A stretch of 35,043 nucleotides of DNA from a virus. The position numbers and the translations under genes are program-made. Numbering within the stretch: the stretch's first letter is position 1; every line of letters starts with the position of its first letter. Under the pieces are notes generated by a model that made no database searches, had not been told where the DNA came from, and saw only the letters and a program-made list of their open reading frames with translations. Positions 10,804 through 18,721 of the stretch are shown here, one piece after another. The stretch lies in the IMG/VR virus record IMGVR_UViG_3300017697_000004, positions 1-35,043 of that record; one strand, given 5' to 3'.

Positions 10804-12109
10804 CAGTTTCTTCTGCTGTAGGCTCTTCCTTCATAGCTTGTAAATGCTCATCTTCCATAGCTTCTCTGTTTGACATTATGATAGCTTCGGCTTCAGATTT
10901 ACTTAAATCTCCGTTATATTTCATAAGCAGCCCAATTTCATCAATCATATGATGATTTAGCATATGCTCATCCATCAAGATTTGGTCTTGGACTGTTTTT
11001 GGATACTCAGGCTCTTTAAAGTCAATCTTCAACTCTTCAGGTAAAGAAATATTGTTGTATGATGCAATCTTTTTCTCAATATCATATAAATCATACTCAT
11101 ACATACGATAAAGGTCTAAATCGTCTTGGTAATCTTCAAAACGCTCTAAATCTTTAATCTTGAGTGCAATTCCTGATGGAGTTTCTCCACCATCTTGAGC
11201 AAATTGCACATATAGATGGTTATTCTGAGCAACTAAGTCCAACTGAAATTTAACAGACTCAATTACTGCTTGAATATCGCCTTCAGGAGCAGCAATACCA
11301 AAAGTAGACCCTTCGGGTAAGTCAAGTATTGTATCACTCCCTGCTCGTTCTAATTTCTTATCCCCATACATCCCTGTAATGAATGGTTGCCCAAACATTT
11401 GGAATCTCAAGCCTAATTGAAGCTCTGTCATCGTTATATTTACCTGCTCATTGCAGCTAACAATGTCATTTGCTCCTTCTACGAAGAAAGAATCAATTTG
11501 GTCTTCTCTGTGGGTGAATAAAAATGGTATTACGCCATATCCGTGTTCATACTCGCCCATTATATTACCGTCTTCATCAAAATGTATATATCTTTCTTTA
11601 TCCCAATAAGCATAGTGTAGCTTTTCGGTAGCAGAAACATCGCTTACGTTCATCATTATCGGATATGTTATTGCTTCAGGCACAAAGGGGTTCTCGCCAA
11701 GATGCACATCAAAGTAATAAACAGGTCTATAATCAAAGCAGGGTTGGGGGAGGTCATCTCGGTAAACAACTTGCGTTGCTACAGACCCTACAAGACGAGT
11801 CATTCTTTCAATGTGCTTCATTTTAGTGTCTTTTTTACGAGTCAAAGAGGAGTAAGACTCGCTCACATTGCGAGAAGCCCCTACTGTGTAAATTCTTGAC
11901 ATCTTGTTGATAAACCTGCGTGTAAAATTCGCATTATACAAGGGAATCTCTCTAAAAGCATCAGCAGAAAAGTAATCATCAATATATTTTTCTGTTTCTG
12001 TGCCTGTATAGTAATCAAGGAGCTTGCGAATCTCATTTCGCCTTTCTTTTGCCATATTTAACTTATAGTCCTTGACCGATTCTTGTATTATGTCCATCGG
12101 ATTCATCAT
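10796..12109 (-). CDS. Portal protein
   Basis: A 437-residue protein. N-terminal helices (MAKERRNEIRKLLDYYTGTE) precede NANFTRRFINKMSRIYTV, a typical start of SPP1/phi29-like portals. A central beta region contains VIPFLFTHRED. A long helical part follows (QVNITMTELQLGLRFQMFGQ, then SGIALKIKDLERFEDYQDDL) and an acidic tail. Twelve copies would form the ring through which DNA enters the head. The start overlaps the terminase stop as ATGATGA. It is on the strand opposite to scaffold and coat. Confidence 0.85.
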   Translation of the reverse strand: MMNPMDIIQESVKDYKLNMAKERRNEIRKLLDYYTGTETEKYIDDYFSADAFREIPLYNANFTRRFINKMSRIYTVGASRNVSESYSSLTRKKDTKMKHIERMTRLVGSVATQVVYRDDLPQPCFDYRPVYYFDVHLGENPFVPEAITYPIMMNVSDVSATEKLHYAYWDKERYIHFDEDGNIMGEYEHGYGVIPFLFTHREDQIDSFFVEGANDIVSCNEQVNITMTELQLGLRFQMFGQPFITGMYGDKKLERAGSDTILDLPEGSTFGIAAPEGDIQAVIESVKFQLDLVAQNNHLYVQFAQDGGETPSGIALKIKDLERFEDYQDDLDLYRMYEYDLYDIEKKIASYNNISLPEELKIDFKEPEYPKTVQDQILMDEHMLNHHMIDEIGLLMKYNGDLSKSEAEAIIMSNREAMEDEHLQAMKEEPTAEETDA

Positions 12110-13428
12110 CGTGAAATTACTCCTAACTCTCGTTGTCTAATTGGAAATCTATTTAAAAAGAAATATCTGAAAGCATCCATACTGTGGTCGTGCCTTCCAT
12201 CCTTAACAGGGTCAGGTTTTAAGTCCTTACCTTCTCCTGACTCAGGGTATCTGTAATTTTCTAAATCTTCTGCTAACCCCATACACTTTTTGTCTAAATG
12301 TACAAACCTCTGTCCTTGTGCATTTTCTATAAACCCTCTAACGTGGCTTACTCCTGATGCAATACTCCTTGACACTTTATCTCTAATACTTCTTACGTGT
12401 ATGCCTTTACGTCTAAAAATTTCAATATCCCCTAATCCTGATTGTCCTTGTGCTTGCATACCTGCAGGGTCACCATAATATTCCCTTACATAGTAATGTT
12501 TATTTTTAATCATATCAGCGAACTCGTCAGTTTTAATGTTTGGCTTGTGTACAATCTCATCTATTACATTTATGTGCATTAATCCACCCACCATATAAGT
12601 CTGAAACCATATTGCTGCAGGCATCCTAAATCCAAAGTCTATCGAACAAAAAGTCGGGAAATTAGGATTGTATGGAAACTCTCCCATATCTAAAGCCCTA
12701 TCAAAGGGATAAACCCTGCCCTCAAACGAAGTAAACATTGCCCCATACTCCTGCTCATAAAGCTCTTTAGACATATTTCGTTTACGTTCAACAAGGAATT
12801 GGTCTTTTTTCCCATCAGGGAATACTACATCATTATCCCAAGTTGGGGCTTGATGAGATTCCCATAAATCATCTTCTTTGCCAAGCAAGAACAAATCATA
12901 TATCCAATTAAACCCTTCAGGGGTAGTAATGAATATTGCTTTGCCTTTTCTGTCAGACAAGGTTGGCGAAAGATACATATCCCATATCTTCCTCTTCATT
13001 TTAGCCACCTCATCCATAATGAGTAAATCTAACCCCTCTCCAACAAGTGAATCAGGATTATCAGCAGATTTAGCCTCTACAGTAGTTCCCCACTTAAATT
13101 TTATAAATCTTTCTTTTTCAGAGGCTCTTTCAATGTCATTAGCACGACCAATTACCATTTTTTGCCATACTTCTCTGAACATTAAGTCTGCTTTATCATA
13201 GGATAACCCAACTAACCATATTTTTTTGTTTGGCTGTGAGGCATAATAGGTTGCTTCCATCGCAGACGAGGTGGTTTTACCAAATCGCCTTCCACAGACC
13301 ATAACGAAGAATCTCGCTGTGTCTTTATCGGGAAAATGGAGCTTTCTTTGACCTAAATGGGGCTTGTAGCCCATAAAGTCAAACCATTGCTGCTTATATT
13401 GTATTTGATTATCCATTAATACTTGCAT
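12106..13428 (-). CDS. terL: Terminase large subunit
   Basis: A 440-residue packaging motor with both domains. ATPase: Walker A GRRFGKT (46-52), Walker B LLIMDE (135-140) with catalytic Glu, coupling motif ITTPEG (168 on). RNase H-like nuclease: Asp264 (CSIDFGF), Asp320 (YYGDPAG) and Asp414/Asp418 (DGRHDHSMDAF). It powers DNA into the prohead and cuts it at the portal. The start could be 13428 or the ATG four codons later; neither has a clear binding site. Promoter sequences lie in the divergent gap 13429-13519. Confidence 0.93.
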   Translation of the reverse strand: MQVLMDNQIQYKQQWFDFMGYKPHLGQRKLHFPDKDTARFFVMVCGRRFGKTTSSAMEATYYASQPNKKIWLVGLSYDKADLMFREVWQKMVIGRANDIERASEKERFIKFKWGTTVEAKSADNPDSLVGEGLDLLIMDEVAKMKRKIWDMYLSPTLSDRKGKAIFITTPEGFNWIYDLFLLGKEDDLWESHQAPTWDNDVVFPDGKKDQFLVERKRNMSKELYEQEYGAMFTSFEGRVYPFDRALDMGEFPYNPNFPTFCSIDFGFRMPAAIWFQTYMVGGLMHINVIDEIVHKPNIKTDEFADMIKNKHYYVREYYGDPAGMQAQGQSGLGDIEIFRRKGIHVRSIRDKVSRSIASGVSHVRGFIENAQGQRFVHLDKKCMGLAEDLENYRYPESGEGKDLKPDPVKDGRHDHSMDAFRYFFLNRFPIRQRELGVISR

Positions 13429-13459
13429 CTTACAAGTAAAGTAATTTAAGTTATCCTAC

Positions 13460-13490
13460 TTGTATTATGCAACATATTGTATGGTACAAT
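13460..13490 (+). promoter_or_regulatory. Rightward late promoter with palindromic -10 region
   Basis: TTGTAT (13460-13465) and TACAAT (13485-13490) are 19 bp apart, and TGG just before the -10 box makes an extended -10. ATTGTA-TGG-TACAAT (13476-13490) is a perfect 6-bp inverted repeat covering the -10, so a regulator binding it would control the scaffold/coat operon. A second inverted repeat, TACAAGTA/TACTTGTA, spans 13433-13464. Confidence 0.5.
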
Positions 13491-13519
13491 TTCCAAATAA
13501 CAATATATAGGAGGACAGT

Positions 13520-14044
13520 ATGTCCGAAGAACAATCCGTAGCTACCGAAACAGTAAGTGAGGAAACTACACAAGAAGCTCCTACAAATTCGCCTGAAGGA
13601 GCATTAATTGCAGAAAGCAAAAAGTATCGTAAGAGGGCACAGGAAGTAGAATCTGAAAACTCAAAACTCAAAGCTGTAATAGAAGCACAGAAAGAAGCTG
13701 AAATGTTAGCAGATGGCAAGAAAGATGAATTGATTGCCAAATACAAAGCTAATGCTGAGGCTGATGCTGAGGATGCTAATTGGGCAAGAGAGTTTAAAGC
13801 TAATGAAAGAGCTAAACTTTTAGAGCTACACCCTGAAGAGGATAGGGAAAAATTGGCAGAGCTGCCATTTGACACCCTTTCTTTTATAACTAATAAAATT
13901 AATAATGCAAAAGCTAATGTTCCTGAAGTCGCAGGAAGTTCAAGACAGCCTGAAAAGCCTTTGGGTGATTGGACTAAGATGAGTATGCAGGACAAAAAAG
14001 ATAATTGGGATACAATTATAGCTAATGCAAAAAAACAAAAATGA
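13520..14044 (+). CDS. Scaffold protein
   Basis: A 174-residue, highly charged, mostly helical protein. It has an acidic disordered start, then a coiled coil (ESKKYRKRAQEVESENSKLK, then AVIEAQKEAEML), and a basic end (DNWDTIIANAKKQK). Length, composition and position directly before the coat gene are those of phage head scaffolds, which guide coat assembly and then leave. AGGAGG stands 5-8 nt before the ATG. Confidence 0.8.
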   Translation: MSEEQSVATETVSEETTQEAPTNSPEGALIAESKKYRKRAQEVESENSKLKAVIEAQKEAEMLADGKKDELIAKYKANAEADAEDANWAREFKANERAKLLELHPEEDREKLAELPFDTLSFITNKINNAKANVPEVAGSSRQPEKPLGDWTKMSMQDKKDNWDTIIANAKKQK

Positions 14045-14054
14045 GGTAACATAA

Positions 14055-14996
14055 ATGGCAACAACTACAGGTTTAGCGAATCCTGCAGCATCGCAGGCTT
14101 CAGATACTGAATTAGCAGTATTTATCCCTGAAATATGGGCAGATGCAGTAAGAGCTTCTTTTAAAAAGAGCTTAATAATGGGCAACTTAGCAACTGATTT
14201 TTCTTCACTTGTTTCAGGTGGTGGTGACCAAGTTCACATTCCATCTGTAGCAGATGTAGCAGATGCAGCGACTAAAGCTCCTCACGTTCCTGTTAATTAT
14301 ACTAATGCTACTGAAGATAAATTAAGTATTGCACTAACTTCTCATCAATATGCTTCAGCTATGATTGAAGATATGGGTGTAGTTCAGTCAAGTGCTGATT
14401 TACTTTCTATGTACGCAGATTCTATTGGGTATAAATTAGGATTGGGCGTTGAGGTAGCTATTGAGGCAGCATTGGCAGGCACAACAGAGTGTATCAATAT
14501 TGCCGGTAACACAGTAGCTAAAACTATTGATGCTGCAACATTGGCACATATGAGTAAAGTAGCGATGGAAAACAATGCTCCACTTAATGAGTGTGTATTA
14601 GTTCTTAACCCTACTTTATATGCGTCACTATTTAGAATTGATGACTTTATTCACATTTCTAAAACAGCTGCAGTAGATGTTCCTAATGGTCAAGTTGGAA
14701 ATATTATGGGTATGCCTGTATTCCTTTCTAACAACATTTCATCTACAAACCATAATGATGCAGTAGATTCAGATGATGGTGCTTTAAATAACGCCAATGT
14801 TCTTGGTGGTTTCTTATTGCATAGGTCTGCTTTAGGTATAGCCTACAGCAAAGCTCCAACTGTAAACTCTAAATATGATATGGATTACATAGCACATAAA
14901 TTAGTAGGTGATACTATTTATGGCGTATCATTACTTCAAGATGCTTCCCAAACTAAATGTTGGGGAATTGTTGAAGAAGGCACTACAGCTTGGTAG
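14055..14996 (+). CDS. Major capsid protein
   Basis: A 313-residue protein directly after the scaffold. Features usual for HK97-fold coats: an N-terminal helix region (ELAVFIPEIWADAVRASFKK), a spine helix (GYKLGLGVEVAIEAAL), Ala-rich segments, NPTLYASL, and a C-terminal strand region with HRSALGIAYSKAPTV. AGGTAAC precedes the ATG. The fold assignment rests on these general features and gene order, not on a specific match. A strong hairpin follows the gene. Confidence 0.85.
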   Translation: MATTTGLANPAASQASDTELAVFIPEIWADAVRASFKKSLIMGNLATDFSSLVSGGGDQVHIPSVADVADAATKAPHVPVNYTNATEDKLSIALTSHQYASAMIEDMGVVQSSADLLSMYADSIGYKLGLGVEVAIEAALAGTTECINIAGNTVAKTIDAATLAHMSKVAMENNAPLNECVLVLNPTLYASLFRIDDFIHISKTAAVDVPNGQVGNIMGMPVFLSNNISSTNHNDAVDSDDGALNNANVLGGFLLHRSALGIAYSKAPTVNSKYDMDYIAHKLVGDTIYGVSLLQDASQTKCWGIVEEGTTAW

Positions 14997-15014
14997 AGTA
15001 GTTAGTTATAAAAT

Positions 15015-15043
15015 GTATATGGGGGGCAATAGCCCCCCTATAC
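15015..15043 (+). terminator. Strong G6/C6 hairpin after the coat gene
   Basis: GTATA, GGGGGGC, loop AATA, GCCCCCC, TATAC: a 12-bp stem with one bulged T. There is no T-tract on the plus strand, so complete termination is unlikely. It more likely protects the 3' end of abundant coat mRNA or trims read-through into downstream genes. Confidence 0.6.
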
Positions 15044-15058
15044 TAAAGTGGAGAGTTT

Positions 15059-15244
15059 ATGAAAGATATTAAGGTTGTTTTCAAGGGTAATAAAACCCCA
15101 TCAGGGTATAATTCAAACATCGAGTATTCTATTGGCGAGAAATATTTATCAAACCTGCAGGGCGATGGAAGGTTTGATATAGAGGTATTATCTAAATCAA
15201 AGCCAACTCCTAAAAAGAGTAAAAAAACTATCAAGTCTAAATGA
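15059..15244 (+). CDS. Small basic protein after the coat gene
   Basis: A 61-residue protein with an N-terminal beta part (DIKVVFKGNKTPSGYNSNIE) and a Lys/Ser-rich tail (PTPKKSKKTIKSK). GGAGAGTTT precedes the ATG. The position suggests a minor head or decoration protein; the tail may touch DNA. The stop overlaps the lysozyme start as ATGA. No family recognised. Confidence 0.65.
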   Translation: MKDIKVVFKGNKTPSGYNSNIEYSIGEKYLSNLQGDGRFDIEVLSKSKPTPKKSKKTIKSK

Positions 15245-15663
15245 AAGACTTATTAGAAAAGATTAAGCACCACGAGGGATTTGTTGAACACGTTTATGAC
15301 GATTCTCTTGGCATACCTACTATAGGGTATGGATTTGCAATAAAAGATTTAGTATTAGATGAGGATATTGCAGAAGACATCCTTATTAGAAAATTAGAAA
15401 AATTACAACGTAACGCTAATTCTCGCTTTCAATGGCTTGAAGATATGCCACAGGAAGTTCAAGAAGTAGTTTTAAATATGTGTTATCAGCTTGGTATTAC
15501 AGGCGTTTCAAAATTTAGGAAAGCAATCTCTGCCCTGCAAGAGGGTGAGTGGCAAGAAGCTGCTGATGAGATGCTTGACAGCTTATGGGCAAGACAAACG
15601 CCTAATAGAGCAGAAGAATTATCAAACATAGTAAGGAATCAGTCTGAGAAAATCAGTTCTTAA
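15241..15663 (+). CDS. Endolysin, T4-lysozyme family (GH24)
   Basis: A 140-residue muramidase. The catalytic triad of T4 lysozyme (Glu11, Asp20, Thr26) is matched by Glu12 (KHHEGF), Asp21 (YDDS) and Thr27 (GIPTIGYGF). Later VVLNMCYQLGITGVSKFRK and WARQTPNRAEEL correspond to the conserved C-terminal lobe (NM.(F/Y)..G..G...F, W....P.RA). There is no signal peptide, so export would depend on a holin. It starts in ATGA overlap with the previous gene. Confidence 0.92.
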   Translation: MKDLLEKIKHHEGFVEHVYDDSLGIPTIGYGFAIKDLVLDEDIAEDILIRKLEKLQRNANSRFQWLEDMPQEVQEVVLNMCYQLGITGVSKFRKAISALQEGEWQEAADEMLDSLWARQTPNRAEELSNIVRNQSEKISS

Positions 15664-16417
15664 AAGGGCGATAGTAACCCCTGATAAGCATTTCCCTCTT
15701 CACGACCAAAGAGCCATTAATGTAGTATGTAAGGCTATTGAGATGGTGAAGCCTGACATCTATATTGACTTAGGCGATACAGGAGAATGGGAATTGTTTG
15801 GGAATCATCATTGGAAGGATTTAGATAGACCACCTGACCATATTTTAATCCCGATGTTAGATAAATCGGTCAAACAGGTGAATAATGGGATGAGCCAAAT
15901 TGATAGGTCTTTAGACATAGTCGGATGTGAGATTCGGCATTTTGTTCAAGGAAATCACGAGGTATGGTTAGATAAGTTCGCCAAAAAAGAAACAAGACCT
16001 CGCTTTCTTACACAGAACGCATTAAACCTGAAGGAGAGGGGATATAAGTTTCATCCTTATTTCAGGAAGCGACCTTTAAAGATAGGTAAGCTGAATTTTA
16101 CTCACGGGCATAGAACAGGCGTACATCACGCTAAAGCACATTTAGCTATGTATAAAGAGTCTGTTATGTATGGGCACACTCACGACTTGCAGAGATTTAC
16201 AGAAACAGGATTAGGTGGGACTTTATCTGCTTGGTCATTAGGATGTTTGAAAGATATTAAAAAAGACGAAGATTGGCTTAGAGGCAACCTCACTAATTGG
16301 AATCACGCATTTGCAATCGTTGATTGGTTTAAGAATGGAAACTTTAAGGTTGATGTTGTTGAGATTTATGATGGCAGAACAACTGTTTGGGGTGAAGTGA
16401 TAGATGGGGGCAAGTAA
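15644..16417 (+). CDS. Metallophosphoesterase (calcineurin-like)
   Basis: From the first ATG (15743) the protein keeps GDTGEW, GNHE, THGH and GHTH but lacks motif I. The open frame upstream encodes TPDKHFPLHD, the D-x-H motif I, so the true start must be earlier. The best is CTG at 15644, with AAGGA six bases before it inside the lysozyme gene, giving 257 residues. The metal ligands Asp, His, Asp, Asn, His, His are then complete. Substrate unknown; phage members act on phosphodiester or phosphomonoester bonds. It lies among lysis genes. Confidence 0.8.
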   Translation: MRKSVLKRAIVTPDKHFPLHDQRAINVVCKAIEMVKPDIYIDLGDTGEWELFGNHHWKDLDRPPDHILIPMLDKSVKQVNNGMSQIDRSLDIVGCEIRHFVQGNHEVWLDKFAKKETRPRFLTQNALNLKERGYKFHPYFRKRPLKIGKLNFTHGHRTGVHHAKAHLAMYKESVMYGHTHDLQRFTETGLGGTLSAWSLGCLKDIKKDEDWLRGNLTNWNHAFAIVDWFKNGNFKVDVVEIYDGRTTVWGEVIDGGK

Positions 16418-16680
16418 TGGATTTAAACATTATAGACCAATATGGATTGCCCATAGCAATAACAATAGCTTTCGGCTACTTTATTTGGAAGCAGCAGACT
16501 TGGATTCAAAACGAATTAGTTGATGATTTAGAAAATCAGTTTCGCAGGTTAGAGGGTATAATCATTAAGTTGATTGACCAACAAAAAATTACACAGATGG
16601 ACATTAAAGAAGTTAAGGGTTATATTGAGGGTATTGAAGATATACTTTCACGCCTTATAAATGGAGAGCCAAAGAAGTGA
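16417..16680 (+). CDS. Membrane-anchored coiled-coil protein, holin/spanin candidate
   Basis: An 87-residue protein with an N-terminal transmembrane segment (PIAITIAFGYFIW, residues about 12-24) and a long helical, charged remainder (LVDDLENQFRRLEGIIIKLI). This layout is seen in XhlA-like lysis accessory proteins and inner spanins. It follows endolysin and precedes two more small membrane genes, so a lysis cassette is likely. It starts at the A of the previous stop. Confidence 0.6.
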   Translation: MDLNIIDQYGLPIAITIAFGYFIWKQQTWIQNELVDDLENQFRRLEGIIIKLIDQQKITQMDIKEVKGYIEGIEDILSRLINGEPKK

Positions 16681-16820
16681 CAGATTCCTTAAAGACTATT
16701 GGAGCAAGTGTAGGTACTATCGTTGTGAATGTGTGGGAATTAGTCCCTGAAGCATTAGGTGTATTGCTTATAGTATTGAACATAGTTTATGTAATATTAA
16801 AAATAAAGAAGGAGTATTAG
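16677..16820 (+). CDS. 47-residue membrane protein (GTG start), holin candidate
   Basis: A short gene from a GTG that overlaps the previous TGA stop, MTDSLKTIGASVGTIVVNVW to VILKIKKEY. It has a hydrophobic stretch from about residue 27 to 42 and a basic C-terminal tail, as in small holins. GGAG lies about 10 nt upstream. Confidence 0.6.
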   Translation: MTDSLKTIGASVGTIVVNVWELVPEALGVLLIVLNIVYVILKIKKEY

Positions 16821-16821
16821 A

Positions 16822-17121
16822 ATGTTATCAGCCTTAACAGCATTAGCAACTAAGAAAGTAGCAGTTTACGCAGGTATGGGTGTAGCAGGTGCAGCAACTG
16901 CCTTTGTATTGAAAAAGATTCCTAATGCAACCATCAAAGCCAAGTTTGGTTCTTGGATGTATAATCTTGGTGTAGTATGCACTTTAGGATTAGGCAAGTG
17001 GAAGTGGACTAAGAAAGTTTGGAATAAAACACTTGAACCTTATTGTATAGATGCTATTGATAACATTGTTGTTACAGGTATCGCAAAATTTGTAGAGGGT
17101 TTACGTTCAGATAATGCCTAA
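16822..17121 (+). CDS. Membrane protein of the lysis region
   Basis: A 99-residue protein with an Ala/Gly/Val-rich hydrophobic start (VAVYAGMGVAGAATAFVLKK), a second moderately hydrophobic segment (WMYNLGVVCTLGLG) and another near the end. Two or three membrane passes are plausible. AAGGAG precedes the ATG. Holin or minor virion protein; undecided. Confidence 0.55.
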   Translation: MLSALTALATKKVAVYAGMGVAGAATAFVLKKIPNATIKAKFGSWMYNLGVVCTLGLGKWKWTKKVWNKTLEPYCIDAIDNIVVTGIAKFVEGLRSDNA

Positions 17122-17800
17122 ACACCTCTCAATAGATAACGCACTTGATGGAAATCTAAAGCCTGTAAAGGATTCAGATGGAACTCCTTGTGCATTAGAA
17201 ATATCTTCTGATAAAGCAAGAGTAAAGAGTTTAGAAATATCAGGTGAGGCTAAGGGTCAAACTCCTACAACAGGTGATGGATTGGCTACCAAGCAATATG
17301 TAGATGATAATGCAGGTGGAGGTGGATATTGGATTCAATCTTGGAGTGCAAGATTTTATACTCGATATGATAATTGGTTCTATGGCAGTTCTCTTTATGG
17401 GCTTAATAACTTTCAATGGTCTACTAATAGGGCAAGTTCAACCTTAGAATATACTTGGCTTGATAGCTGGAATCCTCAGCTTGTAGTGCCAAAGGATTGT
17501 ACTCTAAAAGAATATAATTATACAGGTTCATTTAGCTCAAGCCAAACATATCAAGCAGCTTTGGTTAAAATTCCAAAGCCTACGTATGGTTCTGATGCTA
17601 CTTTTAATATGGAACAAATAGGTTCAACTCAAGAAGTGGTAGCAACCTCAAATAGACCTTACTCTTTAGGCGAAACTGGATTATCAGAAAATTTAGTAGC
17701 AGGTGATATGTTGCTACCTGCATTAAGAAGAACAACTACTGATAATAGTACCTACTATTATTTCTATATGTGCTTTAGTATAGTCTGTGAGGTAAGTTAA
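17114..17800 (+). CDS. Head-fibre/decoration-like virion protein
   Basis: A 228-residue protein. Its N-terminal 60 residues (SDGTPCALEISSDKARVKSL, then DGLATKQYVDDNAGGGG) are typical of phage fibres, in which an LATKxYVDD string precedes a Gly linker. The C-terminal part is beta-rich and aromatic. A shorter ISS-type stretch also occurs in the protein at 17927-18712. The gene overlaps the preceding one by 8 nt. Probably a surface appendage of the head. Confidence 0.6.
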   Translation: MPKHLSIDNALDGNLKPVKDSDGTPCALEISSDKARVKSLEISGEAKGQTPTTGDGLATKQYVDDNAGGGGYWIQSWSARFYTRYDNWFYGSSLYGLNNFQWSTNRASSTLEYTWLDSWNPQLVVPKDCTLKEYNYTGSFSSSQTYQAALVKIPKPTYGSDATFNMEQIGSTQEVVATSNRPYSLGETGLSENLVAGDMLLPALRRTTTDNSTYYYFYMCFSIVCEVS

Positions 17801-17801
17801 T

Positions 17802-17930
17802 ATGTCTATTGAAAAAATAAGTAATACTGATGAAGATAAAAAGGCTCTTGAAGATACTGAAGAGGGTATAGCTATTGATGCTATCAAAGAAAAGATTAAT
17901 GAAATTATAGATTGGATTAATGCTCAATGA
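17802..17930 (+). CDS. 42-residue acidic helical protein
   Basis: A short gene, MSIEKISNTDEDKKALEDTE to IIDWINAQ, predicted as one long acidic helix. GAGG stands upstream. The stop overlaps the next start as ATGA. It lies between two fibre-like genes, so a small virion or assembly protein is possible. Confidence 0.6.
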   Translation: MSIEKISNTDEDKKALEDTEEGIAIDAIKEKINEIIDWINAQ

Positions 17931-18712
17931 GTTTAACAGGTAAAACAAAAGCAGGTTCATATAAAGACCTATTACAGATGAATAATAGCAATAGTGGAGT
18001 AGATGCTACTACAAGAGCTGTTGTTGATGGAGAAGGAACAGCATCATCTCTTAATATATCATCATCAAGAACCATTGTACAAGGTGGTAGTGATACTTCA
18101 ACTAAATTTGCAGTACAAGATGCTGATTCTAATAATTTACTTTTAGTTGATTCAACCAATGATTTAGTTAAAGCAGGAGCAGGACAGCATATTGTAAATA
18201 CTCAAGTCAAAGACTTCTGTATTACCTCTGTAAATTCACAACCCTCAAGTGCTGATACTTGGACAGCTTTATCTTCTATAGGAAGTGCAAGATTTGTAGC
18301 AGCAGTAGAATTAGGTACAGGCTCAACCCCTGCCACTTCACTTACAATATCAACTACTGCGAACAATGTGGCTCAAGCAATGTGGTATGTACCATTTAAC
18401 ATAACAATAGATTCTTGTAATGTATGGTTTGGGGCAGATGCAGCAACTGGTGATGCTGTAAAATTTTCAGTTATGCAATATGCAGTAGATAGTGCAAATG
18501 GTGCTACAAGTGGTGATTTATCGTCAGGCTCAGAACTTTGCAATCAATCATTACCATTTAATGGGCAAGGGTATGAACAGGCATATTATGGTGCAATGAC
18601 AGTAGCATCAGCTAATGTAGATGCAGGTAAAGTAATAATGGCTTGTGTGCATCAAAATGGAACAAACGCAGATTTAACAGTCAATATGCAATTAGTATAT
18701 CATTTAAGGTAA
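17927..18712 (+). CDS. Virion structural protein (fibre/decoration-like)
   Basis: A 261-residue Ser/Thr/Ala-rich, beta-type protein. The N-terminal part (VDGEGTASSLNISSSRTIVQ) is followed by a C-terminal jelly-roll-like domain (WYVPFNITIDSCNVWFGADA, then KVIMACVHQN and MQLVYHLR) as in phage receptor or decoration domains. Position within the head genes suggests an appendage. Confidence 0.6.
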   Translation: MSLTGKTKAGSYKDLLQMNNSNSGVDATTRAVVDGEGTASSLNISSSRTIVQGGSDTSTKFAVQDADSNNLLLVDSTNDLVKAGAGQHIVNTQVKDFCITSVNSQPSSADTWTALSSIGSARFVAAVELGTGSTPATSLTISTTANNVAQAMWYVPFNITIDSCNVWFGADAATGDAVKFSVMQYAVDSANGATSGDLSSGSELCNQSLPFNGQGYEQAYYGAMTVASANVDAGKVIMACVHQNGTNADLTVNMQLVYHLR

Positions 18713-18721
18713 GGAATAAGA

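Noticed and set aside
13465-14064. 199-codon frame antisense to the scaffold gene
   Set aside because: It is the reverse of a highly charged coding sequence with a clear binding site; the antisense protein has only low-complexity Ser/Ala/Leu.
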